Program-made: the position numbers and the translations under genes
From: Pycnococcus provasolii
Taxonomy: Eukaryota > Chlorophyta > Pseudoscourfieldiophyceae > Pseudoscourfieldiales > Pycnococcaceae
Length of the DNA: 64,000 nt
Assembly (NCBI GenBank): GCA_938743325.2
Contig: OW568869.1
Location: 868,001 to 932,000, forward strand
Direction of reading: 5' to 3'
Notes under the pieces: model-generated
The model's input: only the letters and a program-made list of their open reading frames with translations
Databases searched by the model: none
What the model was told of the DNA's origin: nothing
In this document: positions 46,776-56,949 of the stretch, one piece after another
Position numbering within the stretch: position 1 is the first letter of the stretch
How the letters are laid out: every line of letters begins with the position of its first letter

Positions 46776-49700
46776 CTAGCATTTTGACCATGACATGTCG
46801 CAGCTGCAGCCAAACGAGTCGTACGTCTTCGCGGACAGCAAGCCGTCGATGTGGTCGTACTCCTTCAGCGAACTAAGAAGAACGTAGAAAAACCACATAA
46901 AGCACAGGAAAATGCCTGAGCACCACTTTGAGACGGTCTCGCCGCCGAGCTCTCCACCAAAATATATGCGACGGACGTACAGAAGCGCAAGGCACGACAA
47001 TGCCGCAACGGCGAACACGACGACGGAGAAGACGAGACCTGCGGCGGGAACGCAGTAGTGGCCACCAGCCTCGTTCGTGGCTAAGAAGTAAAGCGTTCCC
47101 ATCATCCACGGGATACCAAGGCCAAGGAACACATTCACCGAGTTGGAGCCGGTGACGTTGCCGATCGCCGCGTCGGCATCATCTGCCTCGCAAGCCGCCT
47201 GCTTGCTTGCGAATGTGTCGGGCAAGCTCGTGCCAAGCGCGACGAATGTGATGGCCGTCACGGAGTCCTTCAGGCCAACAGCGCAGCCAAACAGGCTGGC
47301 AAACTCTTTCACAATCGCGGTGACCGCGCCAATCATCATCAGGCTTACCACGAATGTAGGCCATCCCCTTCCAATGCCCGTGGGTGGCACGAAAGCGAAC
47401 AGCACTTTCCAGAAGATGGAGAGGAAGTGCATAATGTAGTCGCTGAATTCAAGCGGCTCCGCCTGACCGTCGTCGCCAATGGCGGCACCGAGCACCACCG
47501 CCTCTTTGAATTGGTCGATCCACTCCGCGCTTTTCGGCAGCGAGTAGCGCTCCGCCGCCGCAACGAGGCTCTCGTTTACGCGATCCGTCAGATTAGCTAG
47601 CTCCTCATCTTCCACGATCTTCACAATCGTGGTGCTGATGCGGCCGAGCGTGGCCATGCCCGTCGGCTTGCGCAGCAGCACATGGAAATTTCTCTCCTCT
47701 GACATGATCATCTCCTTTCGGAGTATGATTCGAACCACAATATCCGCCTCCGTCTCACCAGCCTCGAACTTCAGTGTGCCCGACGCCGCCTCGTAGTCGA
47801 TACCCGCACGTGCGCTGCCATCCGTGGTGAAGTAGTCCACCGTGCACTCGCCCGCGTTACCCTGCACACGGTGCACCTTCAAGAATAGCTTGTTGTCCGT
47901 GTCCAGGACTTGCGTCAGTCGATCGTTGAACTCGAACATGCCAGGATCGTCGTCGTCGAGAATCTCCACATTTGCCATTGACAGCACGCCAAGTTCTGCC
48001 ACCGCCATCTTCGCTGGTTTCTTATCCGACGGAAGAATAGTAGCGGTGACACCCACCGCCCCGCCGCCCTCGAGAGGAGATGCAGGCGATGCAGGCGATG
48101 ATGGTGTTTTCGCATTTTCCTCCGTCCCCTCCTTCGCACCATCAGGCGCATCTACCGACTTTCTGTCCTTGCTTTGAAGTGTCAGCTGAACGTGGAAGTG
48201 CATGTTCGGCTCTGGCGTATCATTGTCGATGATAGGAACCTTGATGGACTGGATGAGTTGCTTGCTTCCCTTGCGGAACAGAAGCTCGCCTTCCGTTTTC
48301 TCATATTTCTCTCCCGCCTTGGCCATTCCATCAATCGTTTCGTACGTCACGTGCACGTCCTCGAACGGAACGCATGAGCACGACACGGGCAGAAGAATTG
48401 CGCCACCCGACTCCACAACGACGAAGTCTTCCGTGGTGAATTCGATCAAGGCTGTTTGGCGCTCAGATTCGTCGATTTCAACCTGCACCGAATCAGGTGA
48501 CGTGGCTGATTCGGAGCCGTTCCACTTCGCGCTGAATTTCTTGTTGTCGCCACTTGTGATCGACATGGAGGCGGCGGACGACCTTCGTCGCGCCGCCGAG
48601 CCAGGTGATGTGATTGACTTGTTCGAGCCACCCTTACCCGAATCAGCCGCGGCAACTTGCTTGCCCACGATTTTGTCGATGTCGGCGGTGTGCGTGTCGT
48701 GGTGCATGTGATGCGTCTTGCCAGCCATGCGGCGGCGCACGTTCATCTTGAAGAAGAGTGCCGACGGCGCAACCGCCTTAAGTCGCTTCTTCATCGAATC
48801 CCTGAAGTTGGACAGCGAGTTTAAGTGCCGCGCGATGAACGAGGAGCTGTGCATGAGCTTCGACGCGTTCGCGCTGTCCTCGTCGCGCTTGAGCATGTTG
48901 ATGATGCCGAGCACCTCGCCCTTGTTGACGCCTCTCATCTGCTGCGTTGGTCCGCCCTTGTCGTTTTTGTACACGCCCACGACGCGATTCAGCCCGGAAT
49001 TCGAGCGTCCATTTTCTTCCGAGTCGAGATCGTCGCCTTCGTCGTCGTCGTCGTCGTCGTCGCCGTATTTGCCGAACAATCCGAACCACTTTTGGTCCTC
49101 GGCATACGAGTGCGCGACGAACGCTGGCATGAAGATGCACGTCAGAATCGCCTCCGCGAGTGTCACCTCACCCGGCGTCCAAGCTGCGAGCACGATGACC
49201 AACCACACGTACGCCCACAGGCTCCAGGCGGCGGTAACGCAGAACACGCCAAATTCCGTGACGGACTTGGACTCGTTTGTCGGCAGACCGACGATGCAGA
49301 CGGCTGTGATGACGAGCAGGTTGAAAGCGGCGGACCCGACAATGGTCGACGGCCCGAGCTCACCTGGCATACTTCCCAGCGTTTGTCCCGTTTCGATCAC
49401 GCTGAGTAAGATTTCAGGCGCAGACGAGCCGAGAGCCATCAGCGTAAGGTTTGCGACGGTTGGGTTCCAGACACGCACGTTGTACTCTTCGTCGCCTGAG
49501 TGCACGGTTTTCTCGCTTGCGGTGATAACCTCGACAGCGCTCATGAAGACGTCGCTGATGATTTGCACGCCGAGGAAGCAGTAGAAGAGCGCGCAAAGGT
49601 ACACGAGCCCTTGCATCTCATACGACCACAGGTGCACGCCGGGTATGTTGACCCACGAGTCGCTGCACTCGAGTCTTTCTTCCGTGTCGTAGACGGCCAA

Positions 49701-49934
49701 TTCGAAACCGCGCTTATACGTGAAGGTTCGGTTGTACTTTTGGTTGCTGTACTTTGCTTGAACGTCCTTCCAGAAAGGATCTAGAGGAACTTGTGTTTTA
49801 TCGCATGTTGTTGTTGCTGCTGCTGCTGCTGCTGCTGTTTCTGCTGCGTTTGCTGTATGAGCGAGTGATAGCAGTGCTAGGAGTAGGCTGCCAAGGGTGA
49901 GCAGCAGTGTGTGCTTGCTGCGCGAGTACAGCAT
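46776..49934 (-). CDS. NCX-type Na+/Ca2+ exchanger (SLC8 family)
   Basis: Encodes 1052 residues. A signal peptide (about 1-30) with an Ala run coded by GCA/GCT repeats comes first. Five or so membrane helices hold the alpha-1 repeat (NLTLMALGSSAPEILLSVIE). A large cytoplasmic loop has an acidic Asp run, a Ser-rich part and two Calx-beta domains (FTTEDFVVVESGGAILLPVS to IIDNDTPEP; and RLTQVLDTDNKLFLKVHR to a second strand set). A C-terminal helix group holds the alpha-2 repeat (VALGTSLPDTFASKQAAC, then IGNVTGSNSVNVFLGLGIPW). This is the SLC8 order: alpha-1, Calx-beta pair, alpha-2. NCX exchanges 3 Na+ for 1 Ca2+. Land plants lack classical NCX, but algae and animals have it. Confidence 0.93.
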   Translation of the reverse strand: MLYSRSKHTLLLTLGSLLLALLSLAHTANAAETAAAAAAATTTCDKTQVPLDPFWKDVQAKYSNQKYNRTFTYKRGFELAVYDTEERLECSDSWVNIPGVHLWSYEMQGLVYLCALFYCFLGVQIISDVFMSAVEVITASEKTVHSGDEEYNVRVWNPTVANLTLMALGSSAPEILLSVIETGQTLGSMPGELGPSTIVGSAAFNLLVITAVCIVGLPTNESKSVTEFGVFCVTAAWSLWAYVWLVIVLAAWTPGEVTLAEAILTCIFMPAFVAHSYAEDQKWFGLFGKYGDDDDDDDEGDDLDSEENGRSNSGLNRVVGVYKNDKGGPTQQMRGVNKGEVLGIINMLKRDEDSANASKLMHSSSFIARHLNSLSNFRDSMKKRLKAVAPSALFFKMNVRRRMAGKTHHMHHDTHTADIDKIVGKQVAAADSGKGGSNKSITSPGSAARRRSSAASMSITSGDNKKFSAKWNGSESATSPDSVQVEIDESERQTALIEFTTEDFVVVESGGAILLPVSCSCVPFEDVHVTYETIDGMAKAGEKYEKTEGELLFRKGSKQLIQSIKVPIIDNDTPEPNMHFHVQLTLQSKDRKSVDAPDGAKEGTEENAKTPSSPASPASPLEGGGAVGVTATILPSDKKPAKMAVAELGVLSMANVEILDDDDPGMFEFNDRLTQVLDTDNKLFLKVHRVQGNAGECTVDYFTTDGSARAGIDYEAASGTLKFEAGETEADIVVRIILRKEMIMSEERNFHVLLRKPTGMATLGRISTTIVKIVEDEELANLTDRVNESLVAAAERYSLPKSAEWIDQFKEAVVLGAAIGDDGQAEPLEFSDYIMHFLSIFWKVLFAFVPPTGIGRGWPTFVVSLMMIGAVTAIVKEFASLFGCAVGLKDSVTAITFVALGTSLPDTFASKQAACEADDADAAIGNVTGSNSVNVFLGLGIPWMMGTLYFLATNEAGGHYCVPAAGLVFSVVVFAVAALSCLALLYVRRIYFGGELGGETVSKWCSGIFLCFMWFFYVLLSSLKEYDHIDGLLSAKTYDSFGCSCDMSWSKC

Positions 49935-51215
49935 GGCGGGCGCGATGATGAGGTCAAGTGGAAGTGGAAGTGGCCGCCAAAAGAGCTAACGCCACTGGGC
50001 TACAGCAGCGAAGTGAGCGAACCTTAAGCGTTGTCAAACAAACAAACAAACGCACGCCACAACACGCCACAACACGACACAACACAAAACAAAACAACAA
50101 GAAGCGCCACAAAGAAGTATGTAGAGGGGTGCTGTGCCGCGAGTGTGCGCGCAACCAAACAAAACACGCGTGCGGCGAAAACCTCCCTTCTTCTTTGAGC
50201 AGAGCTCACCCTAAGAGGCAATACTGCTTGCTGCAAGTCGGTGTTGCGTTTGCGTTTGAGTTTGAGTTCCCCTACAGTAGTTCCTCCTGTCCCTGGCACC
50301 TGGTGTTGCTGAGCGCTCTCACTCAGGCCACTCTTTGGCACTGCAGCGCTGGTGGCCCCCTTTCCTTTCCTTAGTCTAACGAGTTGCCACTCCCGGATCC
50401 TCCCTCCCTTCTCTCCCTTTCTCTCCCTTCTCTCCCGCTGTTTCTTGCCGTTCCTCTTGGCGTTGGCGAGCGATCCTCCCGCCTTTGCGTTTGCGTTTGC
50501 GTTTGCGTTTCTTTCTCCTGCTCAGTTCTCGCACCTCGCAAGCACCTCGCACCTTGCACGTCTCCGTCTCCGTCTCGCCGTCTCTTGGTCGACGCAATGG
50601 CCTCGCCCTGGCCGCCTTCGCCTTCGCCTTCGCGTCTGTCGACATGCAGGGGAAGGAATTTGTGCGCGTGTGAATCCGTCGCCCTGATGATGTTCGCCAT
50701 TCGCTGATGATTGAGCTTTGTTCAAAGCAGCCCAAGCGAGCCATGAAGGGAAGGGAGTGTCTGAGTGGAGCCTTGCCTTGTAAGTTACCATGGTACATTA
50801 CGCGTCATCACGCCTGACGACCAAACCCAACCCAACCAACCCCGAACCAACAAAAAATTCAAACCAAAAAAAAAGAACCCGAACTCTCCGTATTCATGGG
50901 GAGCGCGCTTCCCAACAGGTTCCCCCCCCCCTCCCCTCCCAGGTCCCGCCCTGCGGAAATCCCCCGCGGGAAATCCCCCGCAGGCCTTCCCAAACGACAG
51001 AGGATCACCCATTCAAGATAATAGTCGGAACGGGTCGCTGCATCAAACCCCGAACTCCATGTGCGTTGATTTCTGACCTACGTGTCCCCGTCCTCCTCCG
51101 GGTGAATGGGGTGGCATATCTTTTATCACCTCTGCCCCACCCTGTCCCCGTCCCTGTCCCCTTCCCCCTCCGCCTCGGCAGCGTTTGGTTAGGTGCCTTT
51201 ATTCTGTCTTGTACG
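49935..51215. other. Long simple-repeat-rich intergenic region
   Basis: This 1.28-kb stretch between two divergent genes has CAAA and ACAAC repeats (50035-50100), CTCCC repeats (50400-50440), a TTTGCG hexamer run (about 50486-50512), CGCCTTCG repeats near 50620 and the palindrome CCCCCGCGGGAAATCCCCCG near 50960. Frames on both strands are low-complexity and lack family signals. No RNA gene is recognised. Confidence 0.5.
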
Positions 51216-51600
51216 ATGATGGCGACGTCTCGCTCCAGCATCAGTAACGCGCGCGCACCCACGCACAGAGTGCATGCGCGCCCTTCTTCTTCAAAAACAC
51301 ACCGACGCTCCCTTCTCTGCCGTGCGGAAGATACGCAAACGTCGGGTACGTTTTCGTTATCATGTGTTGTTTTATTCGTTATTGTTTTTTATGCACAATT
51401 AGTGTTTGTTTTGTTCTTGTTCTTGTTTTTGTTTTGTCTTCCTTCTTGGCTTTGTCCTGCTGTGTTTGTCGTTCGCTCTTCGTCACGCTCTTGCAAAGTC
51501 CATCCCTCAAAAGAACAGCAACAAGAACAACAATCAAGCTGACAACCCTTTTTCCTCACACACACACACACACACACACCTTCCATTGTTATCTATCGTC

Positions 51601-51633
<33 letters not shown>

Positions 51634-52009
51634 CCACACCTCTGCTCTCCTCTGCTTCTCTCCTCTCTCCTACTTATTTACGGTATTCGTAGCGGCGAAC
51701 GTGGTGACGGACGCAACGTTCGAGGAACTGGTGTTGAAGAGCCCGGTGCCCGTGCTCGTCGACTTCTGGGCGCCCTGGTGTGGGCCGTGCCGCATGATTG
51801 CGCCGCTCATTGACGAGATCTCCAACGAGTACGGCGATAAGTTGCGCGCACTTAAGCTCAACACCGACGAGAGCCCAAGCGTTGCCACGGAATACGGCAT
51901 CCGCTCCATCCCCACCGTCATGATCTTCAAGGACGGCGCGAAGCTCGACACCGTCATCGGCGCGGTGCCAAAGTCGACGCTCGTGAACGCCATTGAGAAG
52001 TACCTGTAG
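51216..52009 (+). CDS. Chloroplast thioredoxin m
   Basis: Exons 51216-51345 and 51693-52009 encode 148 residues. Thioredoxin m reduces Calvin-cycle and other stromal proteins through ferredoxin. Exon 1 codes an Arg/Ser-rich transit peptide ending [10 protein letters not shown]. Exon 2 codes the mature fold: [20 protein letters not shown], the active site [26 protein letters not shown] with the cis-Pro of IPT, and the C-terminal helix. The donor is GTACGT, the acceptor TTCGTAG, phase 1. The 347-bp intron carries two AC microsatellites (about 51557-51579 and 51602-51631). Confidence 0.9.
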
Positions 52010-52303
52010 ATCAGTATCTCAGAGCGGGTGTTGTTCCGGGGTGCGTGTTTGTGTGTTTTTGGGCTTCGACCAAGGGTGGGTGTTGCAAAAGATTATAAAA
52101 AGATTATTGTAGCTATTTGCACAAGCGACATTTAGTGACGTGTGGAAGTTGTCGTAAGCAAGTATAGGTACTGTACTACTGCTGTAGCCGGTGAGTCAAG
52201 ACTACAGTACTGTGTCGCGCTTATCGCAGGTAGTTAGTCAGAAATGTGCATACGTTACACAGTTGCATTGACGACGTCGTATAGCCTGAAAGAATCAAAA
52301 CGT
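52010..52303. other. 3' region between convergent thioredoxin and phosphatase genes
   Basis: About 290 bp with GTGTTTGTGTGTTTTTGGG near 52045 and A/T-rich DNA near 52090-52130. No TGTAA is seen just after the thioredoxin stop. Confidence 0.35.
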
Positions 52304-53224
52304 TTATTGCTGCTGTCTCCTTGCGCGCTTTTCCTTCGCGTATGCGGCAATAAAGCGCTCTTGTCTCGAGCTTTCCACAGCAGTCTTACACCGCCTCTCA
52401 CGTACGAGCGATATTGCCGCAGCTGCGGAGCTGCAGATACCAAGCTCAAGGTACGCGCACGCTACAATCGTACCTGCTCGTCCGACACCACCGCGGCAGT
52501 GGACAGCCACGGGCTTTCCCACGGAAAGTCTCGAAAGGATACCGCCCTCTGAGCACAGCAGCGCACGCACGGACTCGACAGACTCTGGTGCAGCCATTTC
52601 CACAATTTCGAACCGCAAAAGCTCCAACCCGGCGTCACGAACAGCCTGTTCGTAGTTCTTCACGCCTAAACTTCTCATTTCGTACTCGGACAGCAGTGTG
52701 ACAATGACGCGCACGCCAAAATCGTCCCTTAGCCTGCAAAGGTCCGCCTTGAGGTCTCTGTCGTGAACGACTCCGTCACGAAAGACGCGCCGCTTGCCAG
52801 GACAGTAGCACAGGCCGAGTGGTGCGGCGTGGTGTCCAAGCCTCACGCCGTTCGTGCACTCCCCGCCATCAGCCGCGCTGAGCACCCAGCTGATGGTGAT
52901 GGGGTGCGTTTCACTCGTGCGTCGCTTAGGCTCCGCCACCGCACCGAAGCGCACGGCGGACGGCGAGCGCGCGGGTGAACTTCCGTCTAAGCGTGCGGGT
53001 GGCGACGACGGCCAGAGCGGCGAGCCGCTCTTACTTGCCGAGCGCCGGCCGCTGCTCGAGCGCTCGGGCGGCGGAGGACTCCACATGCCTTCGTTCTGCG
53101 AGAAAGTGGTAAGGTTAGGCGAGACACGCCCACCACGGTGTAAAGGTTTACGCGGGTCGGTCGGGCGTGTGCTGTATATTCTATCGTGTGCGACGAGAGG
53201 CGATTTCAACGCATCAACCTTCAT
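52304..53224 (-). CDS. KAP/CDKN3-like dual-specificity phosphatase
   Basis: Encodes 306 residues. The Cys-based active site is HCRGGVGRAGT (Cys243, Arg249). Upstream the sequence RLGHHAAPLGLCYCPGKRR, DLKADLCRLRDDFGVRVIVT, LLSEYEMRSLGV and a P-loop-like SVGKPVAVHC match the CDKN3 (KAP) arrangement, which removes the activating phosphate of CDKs. The N-terminal 105 residues are Ser/Pro/Arg-rich and disordered. A bare CDK-phosphatase assignment by homology is likely but not certain; CDC14-like relatives share the motif. Confidence 0.82.
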   Translation of the reverse strand: MKVDALKSPLVAHDRIYSTRPTDPRKPLHRGGRVSPNLTTFSQNEGMWSPPPPERSSSGRRSASKSGSPLWPSSPPARLDGSSPARSPSAVRFGAVAEPKRRTSETHPITISWVLSAADGGECTNGVRLGHHAAPLGLCYCPGKRRVFRDGVVHDRDLKADLCRLRDDFGVRVIVTLLSEYEMRSLGVKNYEQAVRDAGLELLRFEIVEMAAPESVESVRALLCSEGGILSRLSVGKPVAVHCRGGVGRAGTIVACAYLELGICSSAAAAISLVRERRCKTAVESSRQERFIAAYAKEKRARRQQQ

Positions 53225-53354
53225 GGGATTGAAATGACATCACGAATTACCATTACATTACTGTAAGGTTAACTTACCATTACTGGCGCCCTCCGCTCTT
53301 TCCCTCTCCCCTCTGCTCCTCCTCTTTTCGACAGCGGTTTGTCACACGCTCGGC

Positions 53355-54896
53355 ATGGCGTTCGATGCCGCGCCAGCACGCAAGCACGCAACGTCTTTAA
53401 AGACGCCCTTAAGGCGGCCTTCCGTCGTGCGCACACTCCTTGCAGCACTCCTTGCATGCGTCGTGCTCCTGTCACTATCACGCGCGCCCGCTGTGACGCC
53501 CAGTCGGCGCATGCCGCCGTGGAACGGCGAGTACACGTCGAGAGCGAACAACCAGTATAAGCCGTGGGCAAAGCAGGTAGCGCAGCTAACACGGGAACGA
53601 GCAAAGGCAAAGCGGCGAGCGGCGATGCCGACGACGAAGCCGTCGTCGACCAAGTCGCCAAGGTCGGCCAACCCGCCGACGCCGCCGACGACGACGCCGA
53701 CGCCGACGCCGCCGACGACGAAGGCAGTCGGCACAACACGACCTGCGTCCAACGTTCTCACACGAAGAAGGGAAAGCCTTCTGCCAAGCAACGAATCGCT
53801 GTGCGCACACCAAGGTCTCTTCGAAAGATCCATGGGCTACATCGCCGTGAACGCGCGCATGTCTGCTCCGGGCATGCGCGACGCTCTGAGGCGTGCCGAC
53901 TGCGCCGTGGAGGAGCCTGGTTCTGACGGAAAGCTAGTCACATATATACCGGTAGGCCAGTTCCACGGTGACGCGTGCACGGTGCGAGCGCGTATCCCAA
54001 GGGAGATTGCTGAACTTCTGCCGCGAAACGACGTTTCGCTGCACCACCGCTCGTGCGCAGTGGTTGGCAACTCCGCCAGCCTCAGTGGGAAACAACACGG
54101 CAAGGCGATCGACGCGCACGACGCGGTGATCCGAATCAATGGCGCGCCAACAGACGGATTCGAGGTGGACGTCGGCACGAAGACCACGTACGACGTTGTC
54201 AATCACCATCATGCCGCGCGAATCGCGTGGCCTGCCAGCAGCCAAGACACCGCCGCCGACTTGCAAGACGCGACAATGCCAACGAAGCCGCGACGGAAAA
54301 AACGATCAGCGGTTGGAATTGGGTGGGAAACGTTCGCGGGCAGCTTGCTATCATCTGATGACTCGCCATCACCATCGGCGCAGCCGCAGTCGTCGCCGAC
54401 ATTTGAAGAGGGCAGGGCAACACTCGTGCTCGTGGAGAGTATCATGTATCGCGCGTACGAGCGACTGTACGCGCCGCTCTTCGAGCATCGGCCGCCGCCA
54501 GACACGCTAGTACTCAGTCCAAGCTTCGGCCTTCGCGCGATCGAGTTGTGGTACGAAAATCTTGGCGCTGCGGAAGATGCGTCTGCGTCGACAGATAACG
54601 GCGACGTGATGCTGACGCTACGTTCGGACGGCCGGTGCGCGAGGCACCGCGACGGAAGCTTCGCGCGTGGTCGTGCAGGCACGACGTGCGCGAGACCGCT
54701 CTCCGGATGGTACGCAACGCTCTTCGCCGTCGCGATCTGCGAGCGCGTGAACGTGTACGGCTTCTCCGACGGCACCTCCGCATCGATGCACTACTTCGAC
54801 AACACGACGGCGTTCCAGTCGACGCACGCGTTCGGGGCAACGCAGCGCGCGGTCCAGTCGTTGGCAGAAGCGTTGCCCGTGAGGCTGATTGCGTGA
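53355..54896 (+). CDS. GT29 sialyltransferase-like protein
   Basis: Encodes 513 residues. GT29 enzymes use CMP-sialic acid to cap glycans in the Golgi. A signal anchor is at about 26-44 ([15 protein letters not shown]), followed by a Thr/Pro-rich stem. The L-sialylmotif is [20 protein letters not shown] to [20 protein letters not shown], and the S-sialylmotif [20 protein letters not shown] then YGFSDG, followed by HYFDN and an H. Family membership is clear. Whether the acceptor or donor is sialic acid or a relative is inference, since algae vary. TGTAA follows about 15 bp after the stop. Confidence 0.87.
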   Translation: MAFDAAPARKHATSLKTPLRRPSVVRTLLAALLACVVLLSLSRAPAVTPSRRMPPWNGEYTSRANNQYKPWAKQVAQLTRERAKAKRRAAMPTTKPSSTKSPRSANPPTPPTTTPTPTPPTTKAVGTTRPASNVLTRRRESLLPSNESLCAHQGLFERSMGYIAVNARMSAPGMRDALRRADCAVEEPGSDGKLVTYIPVGQFHGDACTVRARIPREIAELLPRNDVSLHHRSCAVVGNSASLSGKQHGKAIDAHDAVIRINGAPTDGFEVDVGTKTTYDVVNHHHAARIAWPASSQDTAADLQDATMPTKPRRKKRSAVGIGWETFAGSLLSSDDSPSPSAQPQSSPTFEEGRATLVLVESIMYRAYERLYAPLFEHRPPPDTLVLSPSFGLRAIELWYENLGAAEDASASTDNGDVMLTLRSDGRCARHRDGSFARGRAGTTCARPLSGWYATLFAVAICERVNVYGFSDGTSASMHYFDNTTAFQSTHAFGATQRAVQSLAEALPVRLIA

Positions 54897-55254
54897 CATG
54901 ATTGCGTGACTTGTAAACGTATTCACCAGCACTGCACAGTGCTGTATGTACTGTACAACTGCTGTATGTAGCACACTATCGTAGATTTGTATGTTTCATA
55001 GACTAACTACAGTAAGAAGTAAGAACTACAGTAGACTATGGTGGTGGTACATGCCACTCACTCAGATGCAACCGATGGAGGGTCATGAAGTCCATCGGCC
55101 ATCGCCCATCGCCCATCGTCGTCTTTCTTTCCCGTTCAAACAGAAGGGTTTTTATTGCATATGCCGCAGGCTGACAGGTAGGATGGAGTATTTCCTTCCC
55201 TGTCACCTGACCTCGGAATCTCATCTTTGAGGTAACCCGTACTCCCACACTCAC
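54897..55254. other. Intergenic region between GT29 and GT90
   Basis: About 360 bp with TGTAA near 54910 and CAGTGCTGTATGTACTGTACA near 54938. CATCGGCCATCGCCCATCGC at 55093-55113 is a short repeat. It holds the GT90 promoter. Confidence 0.4.
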
Positions 55255-56505
55255 ATGCCGTCACGTGCATGGCGACGTGCGGCCGCCGTGCCCGCTCTGC
55301 TCCTGCTGCTCTCTGCGACCCACTGCTGCGCGTGGCACTCCAAGCACTACCGTAGGAAGATCTTCTCCGCCTTGCACAGCGATCTGCTGCCGTGGACGAG
55401 GCGCAAGGTGAACGCGACGTCGCTTGTCGAAACGCGACGAGCTTCAGGAGATAACAACATCGCGGGGTTCGCGCTCATCGACGGGCGGGTGTTCATGACG
55501 TCGCTCACTGACCGACTAGATATACTCGCGCAAGAAGCATCTCGTGTGCACTTGTACATGTCGTGCAAACTATTGCAGGCGATGTTTAGTGCGCCACTTG
55601 GAACGAACCTCGAGGTGTTTGTGAAAGTCGGAGATAGGCCGGTGGTCAACCAGGACAGTTTCGATCGTAATTTCGCTCTTGTAGTGTCGCCGGCTTCCGC
55701 GCCAGGTTTCCTCGACGTGCGCGGCCCACACTGGTTTACAAACGTTGACCACATATGCGAGAAGGACTACGACAATACCGCCTTCGACGAACGCAAGCCG
55801 GTGCTCTTTGGCCGCTACACCCACTTCTGCCAGTATAACCCGAAACCAATCAAGCTGCCAGAGGAGCTGCACGCGTTCAGCGACTGTCAGCGAACATACT
55901 TTGCTCAGCTTGCGAAGCAGCACCCTTCTCTCATGGATGTGGGTCCCACGAACTACGTGCCAAGTCCGCCAAATCCACGCAGGGAGTACGGCGCTCCTGG
56001 CACATTCGACAAAAAGCCTCGCGTGCCGCTGGAAAGCTGGGACGAATACAAATACGTGCTTGCGACGGAAGGGTGGACGTTCCCTGGCAAGTTGGCTAAA
56101 CTTCTCGCACTTGGCGGGGTGGTGCTTATCCCTCGCACCGAGCATATTCAGTACTTTGTGGACGCGCTCGAGCCGGGCGTGCACTTCGTACCTGTTTGGG
56201 AGAAGAAGAAGGACGACGTGATCGCTTCGATCGAATGGCTCGAGAGAAACAAGGACGAAGCGCGCAAAATTGCCGCGAAGGGCCGTGAATTTGCATGTAT
56301 GGCGCTGATCAAGGAGGAGCGCGACGCGTGGTGGACGGAGTTCGTGCGCGTGGTGACGCAGGACGTCATGTCTGGCACGGAGCCTCTTGAGTCGTACGAG
56401 AGGATGGTGCAAGAAAAGACGGCAATTGAAATTACTGCAAATCAAATTGAGATTGACGAGGACCAGGGGCGGTGTACGTTGCACGAGGATACGACGAAAC
56501 GATGA
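55255..56505 (+). CDS. GT90-family glycosyltransferase (CAP10/Rumi-like)
   Basis: Encodes 416 residues. GT90 enzymes transfer glucose or xylose in the ER/Golgi. A signal peptide is at about 8-26 (VPALLLLLSATHCCA). The C-terminal half has the CAP10 pattern YKYVLATEGWTFPGKLAKLL and ALGGVVLIPRTEHIQYFVDA, then VHFVPVW and DDVIASIEWLERNKDEARKI with a C-terminal EFA. The N-terminal part (MSCKLLQAMFSAPLG, FDRNFALVVSPASAPGFLDV) is weaker. TGTAA copies follow at 56615 and 56624. Confidence 0.83.
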   Translation: MPSRAWRRAAAVPALLLLLSATHCCAWHSKHYRRKIFSALHSDLLPWTRRKVNATSLVETRRASGDNNIAGFALIDGRVFMTSLTDRLDILAQEASRVHLYMSCKLLQAMFSAPLGTNLEVFVKVGDRPVVNQDSFDRNFALVVSPASAPGFLDVRGPHWFTNVDHICEKDYDNTAFDERKPVLFGRYTHFCQYNPKPIKLPEELHAFSDCQRTYFAQLAKQHPSLMDVGPTNYVPSPPNPRREYGAPGTFDKKPRVPLESWDEYKYVLATEGWTFPGKLAKLLALGGVVLIPRTEHIQYFVDALEPGVHFVPVWEKKKDDVIASIEWLERNKDEARKIAAKGREFACMALIKEERDAWWTEFVRVVTQDVMSGTEPLESYERMVQEKTAIEITANQIEIDEDQGRCTLHEDTTKR

Positions 56506-56949
56506 ATGTTCCTAGGAGGAAAATGATGAGACTTCTGATAATTGTTGCGCACCGCGCCGCGCACGTCGCGCTATGCGCGTAACGCCCCCACCTTCGCCTC
56601 GAGAATTAAAAATTTGTAAACTTGTAAATTACGCCAAACCACTTTTTTATTTGGTACATCGGGCCGCGTTTTGATTAGGGTTAGGGTTAGGATTGTAGAT
56701 CCCGGCCCGTCCACGTCAGCACTTTCTCAGCACAAGTTTGTGATTTATTATAAGCCTAAACTTTACTTTACTTGTGCAACCATCACGGTCACCATCGCAA
56801 CTTGTAGTACTGCTGCCGCCGCTGCTCATCGGGACTGTCACTTTCGTCGTCGCCGCTTTCTGCTGCTGCGGACGAAAGTACGCGGTGGCTCAAAAGGAGG
56901 AGGAGGGAGATTAGCAGCAGCAACTACGAAAACGCGAAAGGATACCGTC
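56506..56949. promoter_or_regulatory. GT90 3' flank and GST upstream region with TTAGGG run
   Basis: About 440 bp. GATTAGGGTTAGGGTTAGG is at 56676-56694. The frame upstream of the GST ATG is open from 56671 without an ATG, so an untranslated leader or a missed exon is possible. A CGCGC-rich stretch lies near 56550-56580. Confidence 0.5.
56676..56694 (+). repeat. Interstitial TTAGGG run upstream of the GST
   Basis: Two full TTAGGG units and a partial third lie 256 bp before the GST start. Confidence 0.75.

Noticed and set aside
50352-50707. Overlapping Pro/Arg/Phe-rich frames on both strands upstream of thioredoxin
   Set aside because: They arise from TTTGCG, CTCCC and CGCCTT simple repeats; all frames stay open for the same reason.
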